Assembly: GCA_007117255.1 (NCBI GenBank) | Contig: SKGU01000254.1 | Location: 1-9,896 of the forward strand | Source of the DNA: Natronohydrobacter sp. | GTDB taxonomy: Bacteria; Pseudomonadota; Alphaproteobacteria; Rhodobacterales; Rhodobacteraceae | DNA: 9,896 bases | Reading direction: 5' to 3' | Shown here: positions 1 to 6,194 of the stretch, in pieces | Position numbering within the stretch: position 1 is the stretch's first letter | Layout: each line of letters starts with the position of its first letter | The notes under the pieces: generated by a model | What the model was told of the DNA's origin: nothing | Database searches by the model: none | The model's input: only the letters and a program-made list of their open reading frames with translations | Made by a program: the position numbers and the translations under genes

Positions 1-39
1 GCGTCGCGTGACGACAACACTCAGACGTTTATTGGGCAT
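1..39 (-). CDS. 2-hydroxyacid dehydrogenase, N-terminal fragment (cut by window edge)
   Basis: On the minus strand an ATG at 39 opens 13 codons to the window edge, reading MPNKRLSVVVTRR. A strong Shine-Dalgarno (AGAGGTGA) lies about 9 bp upstream. The peptide resembles the N-terminus of alphaproteobacterial D-isomer-specific 2-hydroxyacid dehydrogenases (glyoxylate/hydroxypyruvate reductase type), which often begin with a short polar stretch followed by a beta strand ending VVTRR. Such enzymes reduce glyoxylate or hydroxypyruvate with NAD(P)H in the cytosol. The gene is divergent from the SH3-domain gene, with 158 bp between the two starts. Only 13 residues are visible, so the family call rests on recognition of the N-terminus plus the good start signal. 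No catalytic residue can be checked. Confidence 0.55.
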   Translation of the reverse strand, partial: MPNKRLSVVVTRR

Positions 40-197
40 GATTGTGTCTCACCTCTTTGCAACTCCGGGGCTTTGGGGCAAACTGCCAGCACTCGCGCGG
101 TTCCACAAGCCATCTTGTGCAATGGTAGCGCGCGGTACAGGTGACAACGACAACAGAACTTGACAAGATTCCCGGAAAAACCGGGACGGGCAGGCAA

Positions 198-701
198 ATG
201 AAGACAACTTCCCTATGGATAGCGGCCCTTGTGGTCGTACTGTCGGCGGTGCCGGGGCTTGCACAGGCTGCCGAGCGTGGTCCGGTCACAAATCTCCCCT
301 TGCCACGCTATGTGTCGCTCAAGGCAAATGAGGCGAATGCACGGCGCGGGCCAGATCAATCGCATCGGATCGACTGGGTTTACAAGCGGCGTGACCTGCC
401 CTTACGGGTCACTGCCGAATTCGAGCACTGGCGGCGTGTCGAGGATATCGAGGGCAAGGGCGGCTGGATGCATTACGCGCTGCTGTCGGGTATTCGCACG
501 GTCATGGTGCAGACCGATATGACGCAGCTTTACCATCGCCCTGACACAGCCAGCGCACAGACCGCGCTGCTGGAGCGCGGCGTGATCGCACGTTTGCGCG
601 AATGCCAGCGCGATTGGTGCCGCCTTGAGGTGGAGGGCGCGCGCGGCTGGTCCGAGAAGCGCCATCTCTGGGGTGTCGAGATTGAGGACGAGTTCGAATA
701 A
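198..701 (+). CDS. Secreted SH3-like domain protein
   Basis: A 167-residue exported protein. The ATG at 198 is chosen because it starts a clean signal peptide: basic MKTT, a hydrophobic core to about residue 20, and a likely cleavage after AQA (about 24). An in-frame GTG at 141 would put 19 polar residues in front of it. The mature part resembles bacterial SH3-like (SH3_4/DUF1058) proteins. It has two successive beta-rich repeats, about 38-97 (with NARRGP and a GGWMHYALL segment) and about 102-160 (with a GARGWSEKRHLWG segment). Such domains usually bind peptides or cell-wall material in the periplasm; the ligand is unknown. Two cysteines (136, 141) sit close together in the second repeat. 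The stop is 6 bp from the convergent pccR stop with no obvious terminator between them. Family confident, role unknown. Confidence 0.85.
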   Translation: MKTTSLWIAALVVVLSAVPGLAQAAERGPVTNLPLPRYVSLKANEANARRGPDQSHRIDWVYKRRDLPLRVTAEFEHWRRVEDIEGKGGWMHYALLSGIRTVMVQTDMTQLYHRPDTASAQTALLERGVIARLRECQRDWCRLEVEGARGWSEKRHLWGVEIEDEFE

Positions 702-707
702 CCCGCG

Positions 708-2099
708 CTATTCGATCCGGTAGGGCAGCAGATCGCGGAAATCGTGGTCTACCCGCAAGCGTCGTTCCAGCGGTGGGACAGAGCGCTGGTGGCAGCGGTC
801 GCGCTCGCAAATCCTGCAGGAAATGCCGATAGGGTCAAAAGCGGTGGCACGGCCGATATCCATGCCATCGGCATAAACCAGCGCGCTGGCATGGTCGATC
901 TCGCAGCCAAGGCCAATCGCGTAGCGCCGCACAGGTGCGTGAAAGGCCCCGCCGGCTTTGGTGACGGCCAGCGCAAGGCAGAAATAGCGCATCCCGTCAG
1001 GCGTTTCGGCCAATTGGCGCAGAAAACGGCCCGGTGTCTCGAAAGCGCGGTGCACATTCCATAAGGGACAGGCCCCGCCGAAACGCGCGAATTGCAGCCG
1101 TGTGGCGGAATGGCGCTTCGTGATCGTCCCGGCCTGATCGACGCGCACAAAGAAGAACGGCACGCCTTTCGCGCCGGGGCGTTGCAGGGTGGACAGACGG
1201 TGCGCCACTTGCTCGATGGAGGCGCCGAACTGATCGGCCAGCGTTTCAAGATCGTGGCGCGTGGCAATCGCGGCGTCCTGAAAGCGGCGGTAAGGCATCA
1301 GGGCCGCGCCTGCGAAATAATTGGCCAGCCCTATCTTGGCGATGGCGCGGGCCTCGTCTGACTGAAACCGCGCCAGATCGAGTGTGGCCTCCAGCAGATC
1401 GCTCTGGGTCAGAAGCGCTACCTGATGCAGCAGTTGAAACGCCTGCGTCGCGCGCGCCGCCTTGGCGGATATCTCCAGCGTGCCGCTTTCTTCGTCCAGA
1501 TGGCGCAGCACGCGCGCATTGGTCAGCTTCACTGTAAGCTTGCGCCGCGCCAGCGCTTCGGTGGCCAGCGACATTGCATCGCGCCCCGGTGCTGCAAAGC
1601 GTTCCGCCGCGCGGTCAACCGCGTCTATGTAATTGTCGCAATAGTGGAAAAAATCGCGCACTTCTTCCCACGGGCTGAGCCGCAGCGTGGTGTCGTCGCG
1701 TCCAAGCGCTTCATCCAGCGAGGCGAGTTGCTCCTGCGCCTGACGATAGGCGCGGTGAAGATCAAGAAACGCGCGCGCAAAGCCCGGCGCATTTGCCCCC
1801 ACCAGCCGCAGGTCGGGCAGGGCAGGGGTGGTTTTGCCGAAAAGCGGGTCAGCGAAGGCCTCGCGCAGATCTGACACCAGCCGTTCGCTGTCCCCTGCTG
1901 ACAGTTCGGTCACATCCATGCCGAATTCGCGCGCCAGGGCCAGCACCACGGAGGTGGACAGGGGCCGGTTGTTGTTTTCCATCTGGTTCAGATAAGGCAG
2001 CGACACGCCAAGGCGCGCGGCAAAGTCCTTTTGCGTCAATCCCAGACGGTTGCGGGTCTCGCGCAGTTTCGATCCGGCATATAGCTTTTGCGGGGGCAT
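708..2099 (-). CDS. pccR: PccR-like short-chain fatty acyl-CoA regulator (ScfR family)
   Basis: A 463-residue transcription factor of the ScfR family, whose members (PccR, MccR, RamB) sense short-chain acyl-CoA status and control propionyl-CoA or glyoxylate-cycle genes. Residues 9-64 form an XRE-type helix-turn-helix (RLGLTQKDFAARLGVS, then NQMENNNRPLS). The middle (about 145-275) resembles an IrrE/ImmA-like domain, but the metalloprotease HExxH signature is absent: the matching place reads FQLLHQ (221-226), so no peptidase activity is expected. The C-terminal ScfR domain has the FARFGGACPLWNVHRAF block (337-353) and a cysteine motif CRICERDRC (C428, C431, C436) followed by HQRSVPPL. The start is supported by GAGGG 4-8 bp upstream. 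Position two genes from pccB, and TTTGCAAA sites before pccR and pccB, match the Rhodobacter sphaeroides PccR arrangement, where PccR is required for induction of pccB. The exact gene name is inferred from context and family. Confidence 0.9.
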   Translation of the reverse strand: MPPQKLYAGSKLRETRNRLGLTQKDFAARLGVSLPYLNQMENNNRPLSTSVVLALAREFGMDVTELSAGDSERLVSDLREAFADPLFGKTTPALPDLRLVGANAPGFARAFLDLHRAYRQAQEQLASLDEALGRDDTTLRLSPWEEVRDFFHYCDNYIDAVDRAAERFAAPGRDAMSLATEALARRKLTVKLTNARVLRHLDEESGTLEISAKAARATQAFQLLHQVALLTQSDLLEATLDLARFQSDEARAIAKIGLANYFAGAALMPYRRFQDAAIATRHDLETLADQFGASIEQVAHRLSTLQRPGAKGVPFFFVRVDQAGTITKRHSATRLQFARFGGACPLWNVHRAFETPGRFLRQLAETPDGMRYFCLALAVTKAGGAFHAPVRRYAIGLGCEIDHASALVYADGMDIGRATAFDPIGISCRICERDRCHQRSVPPLERRLRVDHDFRDLLPYRIE

Positions 2100-2123
2100 C
2101 GTCCCTCAGATGGGTTAGCTGGC

Positions 2124-2144
2124 TTTGCCGGGAGCATTTGCAAA
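2124..2144. promoter_or_regulatory. Probable PccR operator in front of pccR
   Basis: A perfect 8-bp palindrome TTTGCAAA at 2137-2144 lies 38 bp upstream of the pccR start, in the 58-bp gap between the exporter stop and pccR. Next to it, 5 bp away, is TTTGCCGG (2124-2131), which carries one intact half. TTTGCAAA is the element reported as needed for PccR regulation of pccB in Rhodobacter sphaeroides. Its position suggests that pccR has its own promoter and is autoregulated; that part is inference. Confidence 0.6.
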
Positions 2145-2157
2145 CTGCGAGGATCTG

Positions 2158-3369
2158 TCAACCCGCAATCCGCCTTTCGCGGTGAAGCACATAAAGAAGC
2201 GGCAGAATGCCAAGCCCTGTTGTCGTGACCATAAGCCAGATCAGCGGCATCGCGCCACTTTCGGGCGATAACATGGCCCCGGCAAGGGCTGACAGTCCGG
2301 CGCCGCCACCAATCATGATCGCCCCACCAATGCCACTGGCCGTGCCTGCCAGATGTGGGCGCACGGACATCATGCCAGATGTTGCCGATGGCAACAGCAT
2401 GCCGTTGCCAAGCCCGACCGAAATGAAGCAGCCAAAGAAGGTCAATGGGCCAAGTGGGGTGACCAGTGCCAGTATCAGCAGACCAAGCATTCCACCGAAA
2501 GCCACCAGACACCCAACCAGTATCATCCGGTTGATTCCGAAGCGCCCGGCATAGCGTCCTGACAGGAAGTTGCCCGCAGCGTAGCCTATGGCGGGTGCCC
2601 CGAAGAACAGGCCGAGTTGTGCCGGACCCATTCCGAACACGGTCGCGCCGACGAAAGGTGCACCACCCAGATAGGCAAAGAATGCACCAGACGCGAGCGT
2701 TGCAGTGCCGCAATAGCCCCAGAATCTGCGCGCGCGCATCAGTTCGGGCACTTCGCGCAGCACGCCAGACATGGAGCCGCCGCGCTCGAGTTTTGTCTCG
2801 CCCATATCGCGCCAGGTCAGAGCCAGAACTCCGACGCCCGCCAAAAGCATCAGTGCAAAGCTGCCGCGCCAGCCGAATGCCTCATCGAGCAGGCCGCCAA
2901 TGGCCGGGGCGACCATGGGGACGATCGCCATGCCCATGGTGACATAGCCGATGCGCGAAGCGGCCTCAGCCTCATCGAGGACATCGCGGATCGAGGCCCG
3001 ACTGACGACCATTGCTGTCACGACAACAGCCTGCATCATGCGAAAGACCAGAAAGACACTGGCGGTGGTTGCCAGCAACGTACCCACAGTGGCCAGAATA
3101 AACCCGATCAGCGCCGCGATCATCACGGGTCGGCGCCCGAAGCGGTCCGAAATCGTGCCGATGAACAGTTGTAGAACCGCGTTCACCAGCAGATACAATG
3201 AGACCGAGAGTTGCATCACGGCATAATCGGTCCCGAAATATTCGGTCATCCTGGGCAGGGATGGCAAAAAGACATTCATCGCCAGTGCGGCAACGGCGGC
3301 CTGTGCCACGAGCGTCATCACATGGGGTGGGGTGGTTGCATCCATAAGGCGCACCTGCACAGGCGTCAT
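2158..3369 (-). CDS. MFS drug-resistance-type transporter (Bcr/CflA family)
   Basis: A 403-residue, probably 12-helix inner-membrane transporter of the major facilitator superfamily, drug:H+ antiporter Bcr/CflA type. Helix 1 ends with the family block MNVFLPSLPRMTEYF. The loop between helices 2 and 3 carries the MFS motif A-like stretch GTISDRFGRRPVM. Length fits the family (about 390-410). Start: the ATG at 3369 (MTPVQVRLMD) has GGAG six bases upstream. A second in-frame ATG at 3381 lacks a good ribosome site and would add only four residues. The gene is co-directional with pccR, 58 bp upstream of it, and divergent from pccB. The divergent region with TTTGCAAA sites could serve both directions. 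The substrate cannot be read from sequence; an acyl or organic-acid efflux role would be a guess from context. Confidence 0.88.
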   Translation of the reverse strand: MTPVQVRLMDATTPPHVMTLVAQAAVAALAMNVFLPSLPRMTEYFGTDYAVMQLSVSLYLLVNAVLQLFIGTISDRFGRRPVMIAALIGFILATVGTLLATTASVFLVFRMMQAVVVTAMVVSRASIRDVLDEAEAASRIGYVTMGMAIVPMVAPAIGGLLDEAFGWRGSFALMLLAGVGVLALTWRDMGETKLERGGSMSGVLREVPELMRARRFWGYCGTATLASGAFFAYLGGAPFVGATVFGMGPAQLGLFFGAPAIGYAAGNFLSGRYAGRFGINRMILVGCLVAFGGMLGLLILALVTPLGPLTFFGCFISVGLGNGMLLPSATSGMMSVRPHLAGTASGIGGAIMIGGGAGLSALAGAMLSPESGAMPLIWLMVTTTGLGILPLLYVLHRERRIAG

Positions 3370-3520
3370 GACACGCTCCATTTGTAAAAGATGTCCGACG
3401 AGGTTTGCGCGGTGTGTGGCAGAGCTGAGGATGCGCGGGCGTGCATGGGCGACTCGATGTGAAAGAAAGTGAACATGTGCACAAGATAGCGAAATCCGGG
3501 CAAAGGCAAGCCATGGCGGC

Positions 3521-3560
3521 TTTGCAAATTAGCGCGCGGCGCTGTGATGTGTTTTGCAAA
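3521..3560. promoter_or_regulatory. Two PccR operators upstream of pccB
   Basis: Two perfect TTTGCAAA palindromes, at 3521-3528 and 3553-3560, lie 90-130 bp upstream of the pccB start in the divergent pccB/exporter region. The 8-mer occurs only three times in the window, all intergenic and all next to pccR or pccB, whereas by chance well under one copy is expected. In Rhodobacter sphaeroides the same palindrome, in two copies, is needed for PccR-dependent control of pccB. Here the copies are 24 bp apart (centres 32 bp apart, about three helical turns). Partial sites flank them: GCAAA at 3500-3504 and TTTGC at 3571-3575. I could not place convincing -35/-10 boxes for pccB. Confidence 0.75.
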
Positions 3561-3599
3561 TTTTCCCGATTTTGCTTTTCTGCCAACCTCCGGGGACGT

Positions 3600-3653
3600 A
3601 TGGTCACGCAAATCTGCGAAGGCCGTATGTTTTTTCCTTGGGGGGGCGAATGA
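3600..3653 (+). other. Candidate 17-codon upstream ORF overlapping the pccB start
   Basis: An ATG at 3600, with a weak purine stretch GGGGA just before it, opens a 17-residue reading frame (MVTQICEGRMFFPWGGE). Its TGA (3651-3653) overlaps the pccB ATG (3650-3652) in the ATGA arrangement typical of translational coupling. It spans the T-run (3630-3635) and the G-run (3640-3646) in front of pccB. It may be a leader peptide or a chance frame; there is no homology evidence. Confidence 0.3.
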
Positions 3654-5182
3654 AAGATATCCTGCAGCAACTCGAAGACCGGCGCAGCACCGCGCGTATG
3701 GGCGGCGGCGCGAAGCGTATTGATGCGCAGCATGCCAAGGGCAAGCTGACGGCGCGTGAACGGATCGAATTGCTGCTCGATGAGGACAGTTTCGAAGAAT
3801 TCGACATGTTTGTCGCGCATCGCTGTGTCGATTTCGGCATGCAGGCCGAGCGTCCGGCGGGTGACGGTGTTGTGACCGGCTGGGGCACGGTCAATGGTCG
3901 GCAGGTTTATGTATTCGCGCAGGATTTCACGGTCATGGGTGGGTCAGTGTCGGAAACACATGCCGCCAAGATCTGCAAGATCATGGATATGGCCATGCAG
4001 AACGGCGCGCCCGTGATCGGCTTGAACGATTCGGGTGGTGCGCGGATTCAGGAGGGCGTCGCCAGTCTGGCCGCTTATGGCGAGGTGTTTGACCGCAATA
4101 TCCGCGCCTCTGGTGTGGTGCCGCAAATCAGCGTGATCATGGGGCCATGCGCGGGCGGCGCCGTCTACAGCCCGGCCATGACGGACTTCATCTTCATGGT
4201 GAAGGATTCTAGCTATATGTTCGTGACAGGCCCGGATGTGGTCAAGACAGTCACCAATGAGCAGGTCACGGCGGAAGAACTGGGCGGGGCCGTCACGCAT
4301 ACGCGCAAATCCTCGGTCGCGGATGCGGCCTTCGAGAATGACGTGGAAGCGATGATCGAGGTGCGGCGCCTGATCGATTTCCTGCCGCTGAACAACCGCG
4401 AGAAACCACCCGTTCGGCCCTTCTTTGACGATCCTGCGCGGTTGGAGCCAAGCCTTGATAGTCTGATCCCCGACAATCCCAACATGCCCTATGACATGAA
4501 AGAGCTGATCCTAAAGCTTGGGGATGAGGGTGATTTCTACGAGATTCAGGCTGAATTTGCGAAGAATATCATCACGGGCTTCATCCGGCTTGAGGGGCGC
4601 ACGGTGGGCGTGGTTGCCAATCAGCCGATGGTGCTGGCGGGGTGTCTGGATATCGACAGCTCGCGCAAGGCCGCGCGGTTTGTTCGCTTTTGTGATGCGT
4701 TTGAAATCCCGATCCTGACGCTGGTGGACGTGCCGGGCTTCCTGCCGGGCACTGGGCAGGAATATGCGGGCGTTATCAAGCATGGTGCCAAGCTGCTCTA
4801 TGCTTACGGCGAAGCAACTGTGCCGAAAGTGACTGTGATCACCCGCAAGGCCTATGGTGGCGCTTATGTGGTGATGGCATCCAAGCATATGGGCGCGGAT
4901 TTCAACTATGCCTGGCCCACAGCAGAAATTGCGGTGATGGGGTCCAAGGGCGCGGTCGAGATCCTTTATCGTTCGGAGTTGGGCGATGCGGAAAAGACCG
5001 CCGCACGAATCAACGAATATGAAGAGCGCTTCGCCAACCCGTTTGTGGCCGCTGAAAAGGGCTTCATCGACGAAGTGATCATGCCGCAATCGACGCGCAA
5101 ACGCGTGGCGCGTGCTTTTGCAGCGCTGCGCAACAAGGCGCTGACAACGCCTTGGAAGAAGCACGACAATATTCCGCTATAG
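3650..5182 (+). CDS. pccB: Propionyl-CoA carboxylase, beta (carboxyltransferase) subunit
   Basis: A 510-residue cytosolic protein, the family's usual length. It transfers the carboxyl group from carboxybiotin on PccA to propionyl-CoA, giving methylmalonyl-CoA. It has two crotonase-like carboxyltransferase domains. The N-terminal one contains NDSGGARIQEG (126-136) and the oxyanion-hole glycines GPCAGGA (165-171), then the VTGPDVVKTVTNEQVT block. The C-terminal one contains VDVPGFLPGTGQE and RKAYGGAYVVMASKHMGAD (from 399), then YAWPTAEIAVMGSKGAVEI. The start at 3650 gives the standard PCC-beta N-terminus (MKDILQQLEDRR); earlier in-frame starts would add an unrelated hydrophobic stretch. The ribosome site is an unusual run of seven G (3640-3646). 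Residue 407, after AYGGAY, is Val; in actinobacterial PccB this position is Asp and influences acyl-CoA choice. The DUF6497 gene follows after 10 bp. Likely PccR-regulated via the upstream TTTGCAAA sites. Confidence 0.97.
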   Translation: MKDILQQLEDRRSTARMGGGAKRIDAQHAKGKLTARERIELLLDEDSFEEFDMFVAHRCVDFGMQAERPAGDGVVTGWGTVNGRQVYVFAQDFTVMGGSVSETHAAKICKIMDMAMQNGAPVIGLNDSGGARIQEGVASLAAYGEVFDRNIRASGVVPQISVIMGPCAGGAVYSPAMTDFIFMVKDSSYMFVTGPDVVKTVTNEQVTAEELGGAVTHTRKSSVADAAFENDVEAMIEVRRLIDFLPLNNREKPPVRPFFDDPARLEPSLDSLIPDNPNMPYDMKELILKLGDEGDFYEIQAEFAKNIITGFIRLEGRTVGVVANQPMVLAGCLDIDSSRKAARFVRFCDAFEIPILTLVDVPGFLPGTGQEYAGVIKHGAKLLYAYGEATVPKVTVITRKAYGGAYVVMASKHMGADFNYAWPTAEIAVMGSKGAVEILYRSELGDAEKTAARINEYEERFANPFVAAEKGFIDEVIMPQSTRKRVARAFAALRNKALTTPWKKHDNIPL

Positions 5183-5192
5183 GGCAGGTGCC

Positions 5193-5615
5193 ATGCGCGG
5201 GTCAGTTCTGATGATCGCGGCAGGAGCAGCGCTGTTTGCGCCCGCACTCGCGGCTGGAATGCTGGTCATGCCATCGGGCGAAGATGCGCAGCCACTGCCT
5301 GTGATCTGGGATGAAGATCTGTCTGTCATCCGGCTTCGCTATGTTGTGCCGCGCCTGAACGAACCTGCAAGCCTGTATATGGGCGATACGCAACGAGTGT
5401 TTGACGATATGGAGTGGCTTTGTGAAACCCAGTTATCCGGCTTGTTCGAGCAGGGGCAAAGCCCGCAGGACGATGGTTGGCTTGGTGCGGTCGTGACGCT
5501 GATGGATCGAGAGGTCGAATTCGGCACTGTTGATGCAGACTCTGTCCAGCTTTTCGAATGGTTCACATTCGGAATGGACGGCTGTGAGATTGATCTGGAT
5601 ATGTATCATGACTGA
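5193..5615 (+). CDS. DUF6497-type exported protein
   Basis: A 140-residue protein starting 10 bp after the pccB stop, so almost certainly co-transcribed with it. Residues 1-21 look like a signal peptide (MRGSVLMIAAGAALFAPALA, then AG), predicting a periplasmic protein. The mature part (VPR...YMGDTQRVFDDMEWLCETQL, then VVTLMDREVEFG, then FFEW-like FTFGMDGCEIDLD) matches my recollection of the small Rhodobacterales family DUF6497, some members of which carry misleading automatic names such as acetolactate synthase. It has none of that enzyme's cofactor motifs. Two cysteines (77, 131) could form a disulfide after export. The biochemical role is unknown; the only clue is repeated linkage to PCC genes, which I infer from memory of related loci. 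Confidence 0.8.
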   Translation: MRGSVLMIAAGAALFAPALAAGMLVMPSGEDAQPLPVIWDEDLSVIRLRYVVPRLNEPASLYMGDTQRVFDDMEWLCETQLSGLFEQGQSPQDDGWLGAVVTLMDREVEFGTVDADSVQLFEWFTFGMDGCEIDLDMYHD

Positions 5616-5679
5616 GCTGGCACTCACATCGGCAGATGATGCAACTGCGCCACAACCCCATGGGGCCATAAGATTTTCG

Positions 5680-5708
5680 TGGTCAGGATTCTGCAAAGAC
5701 GGTATATT
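5680..5708 (+). promoter_or_regulatory. Sigma-70-type promoter for the first small lipoprotein gene
   Basis: TGGTCA (5680-5685) and TATATT (5703-5708) are separated by 17 bp. The -10 box matches the TATAAT consensus at five of six bases and the -35 box matches TTGACA at four of six. It would start transcription near 5715, about 90 bp ahead of the small gene at 5805, giving that gene independent expression from the pccB transcript. Prediction only. Confidence 0.45.
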
Positions 5709-5804
5709 GCGCCCGTATGCGTTCATTCTGGCGCATGCGCATGGTAGTCAACCGACGCGTAAAACAACAATACCGCGTCCGGGCAATACGAGCAGGAGAA
5801 TAAC

Positions 5805-5954
5805 ATGGCGAAACTCGCCCTCGTTTCAGCGTTTCTGGTGTCCCTCATCCCGGCCACCTGTGCAAGGAAGGCTCCAGAGCCTACACAGCATTTCGAGCCG
5901 ATCGCTGCGCCGATCTATGTCGAGCCGGCATCTTCCAAAGGCAAATACCACTGA
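5805..5954 (+). CDS. Micro-(lipo)protein 1, paralogue of the gene at 6195
   Basis: A 49-residue protein with a strong ribosome site (AGGAG, six bases before the ATG). It starts MAKLALVSAFLVSLIPATC, a hydrophobic signal peptide ending at Cys19, then ARKAPEP, and it ends in an APIYVEP...SKGKYH tail. The gene at 6195 has the same plan: CARKAPEP, a PI-x-x-EP core and a KGKY tail, so the two are tandem paralogues. Here the lipobox is poor (Pro at -3, Thr at -1: PATC), so lipidation is doubtful and ordinary signal-peptidase cleavage is an alternative. The mature peptide would be about 30 residues, rich in Pro, Lys and Glu, in the periplasm or on the inner leaflet of the outer membrane. Function unknown; short enough to be missed by automatic gene callers. 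Confidence 0.75.
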   Translation: MAKLALVSAFLVSLIPATCARKAPEPTQHFEPIAAPIYVEPASSKGKYH

Positions 5955-5961
5955 TATTTCT

Positions 5962-5989
5962 TCGGGGCAGAGCAATTACTCTGCCCCGA
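5962..5989 (+). terminator. Hairpin after micro-lipoprotein 1
   Basis: A perfect 11-bp stem, TCGGGGCAGAG (5962-5972) with CTCTGCCCCGA (5979-5989) and loop CAATTA, begins 8 bp after the stop codon of the small gene. No T-run follows on either strand, so it may be a weak or factor-assisted terminator, or a 3' stabilising structure for the short mRNA. Confidence 0.65.
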
Positions 5990-5994
5990 CCCCT

Positions 5995-6012
5995 CGCGTC
6001 AGATCTGACGCG
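5995..6012. repeat. 18-bp perfect palindrome
   Basis: CGCGTCAGATCTGACGCG is a perfect inverted repeat without a spacer, 5 bp after the preceding hairpin. It could be a dimeric regulator site for the second small gene (start at 6195, rather far) or part of a compound 3' structure. No family motif is recognised. Confidence 0.5.
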
Positions 6013-6194
6013 GCGCGCGGTTGCGATGGGCGGCGCGACAGCTTCTTTCCATGTATCGAAAATTTCCTGTGGCGAAGGCCTTTCGCTTGCGTTAGCGTTG
6101 AAACCGGGCGCGGCGCCATTTGCCGTGTCGTAGCGTTGCCGGTCGATCATGTCCTGCCAGACAGTCCGGCGCGTTTAGCCAACAGGAGCTTTAC

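Noticed and set aside
141..197. Upstream GTG start for the SH3-domain protein
   Set aside because: It would add 19 polar residues before an otherwise perfect signal peptide.
2972..3820. Minus-strand frame of about 282 codons crossing the pccB promoter and start
   Set aside because: It spans the operator region and both real genes (exporter and pccB) out of frame; the product has no recognisable domain.
4511..5164. Minus-strand frame of about 217 codons inside pccB
   Set aside because: Shadow of the pccB coding sequence; no ribosome site and no recognisable protein.
5656..5665. CCCCATGGGG palindrome as a terminator of the pccB unit
   Set aside because: Ten bases without a loop cannot form a useful stem, and no T-run follows directly.
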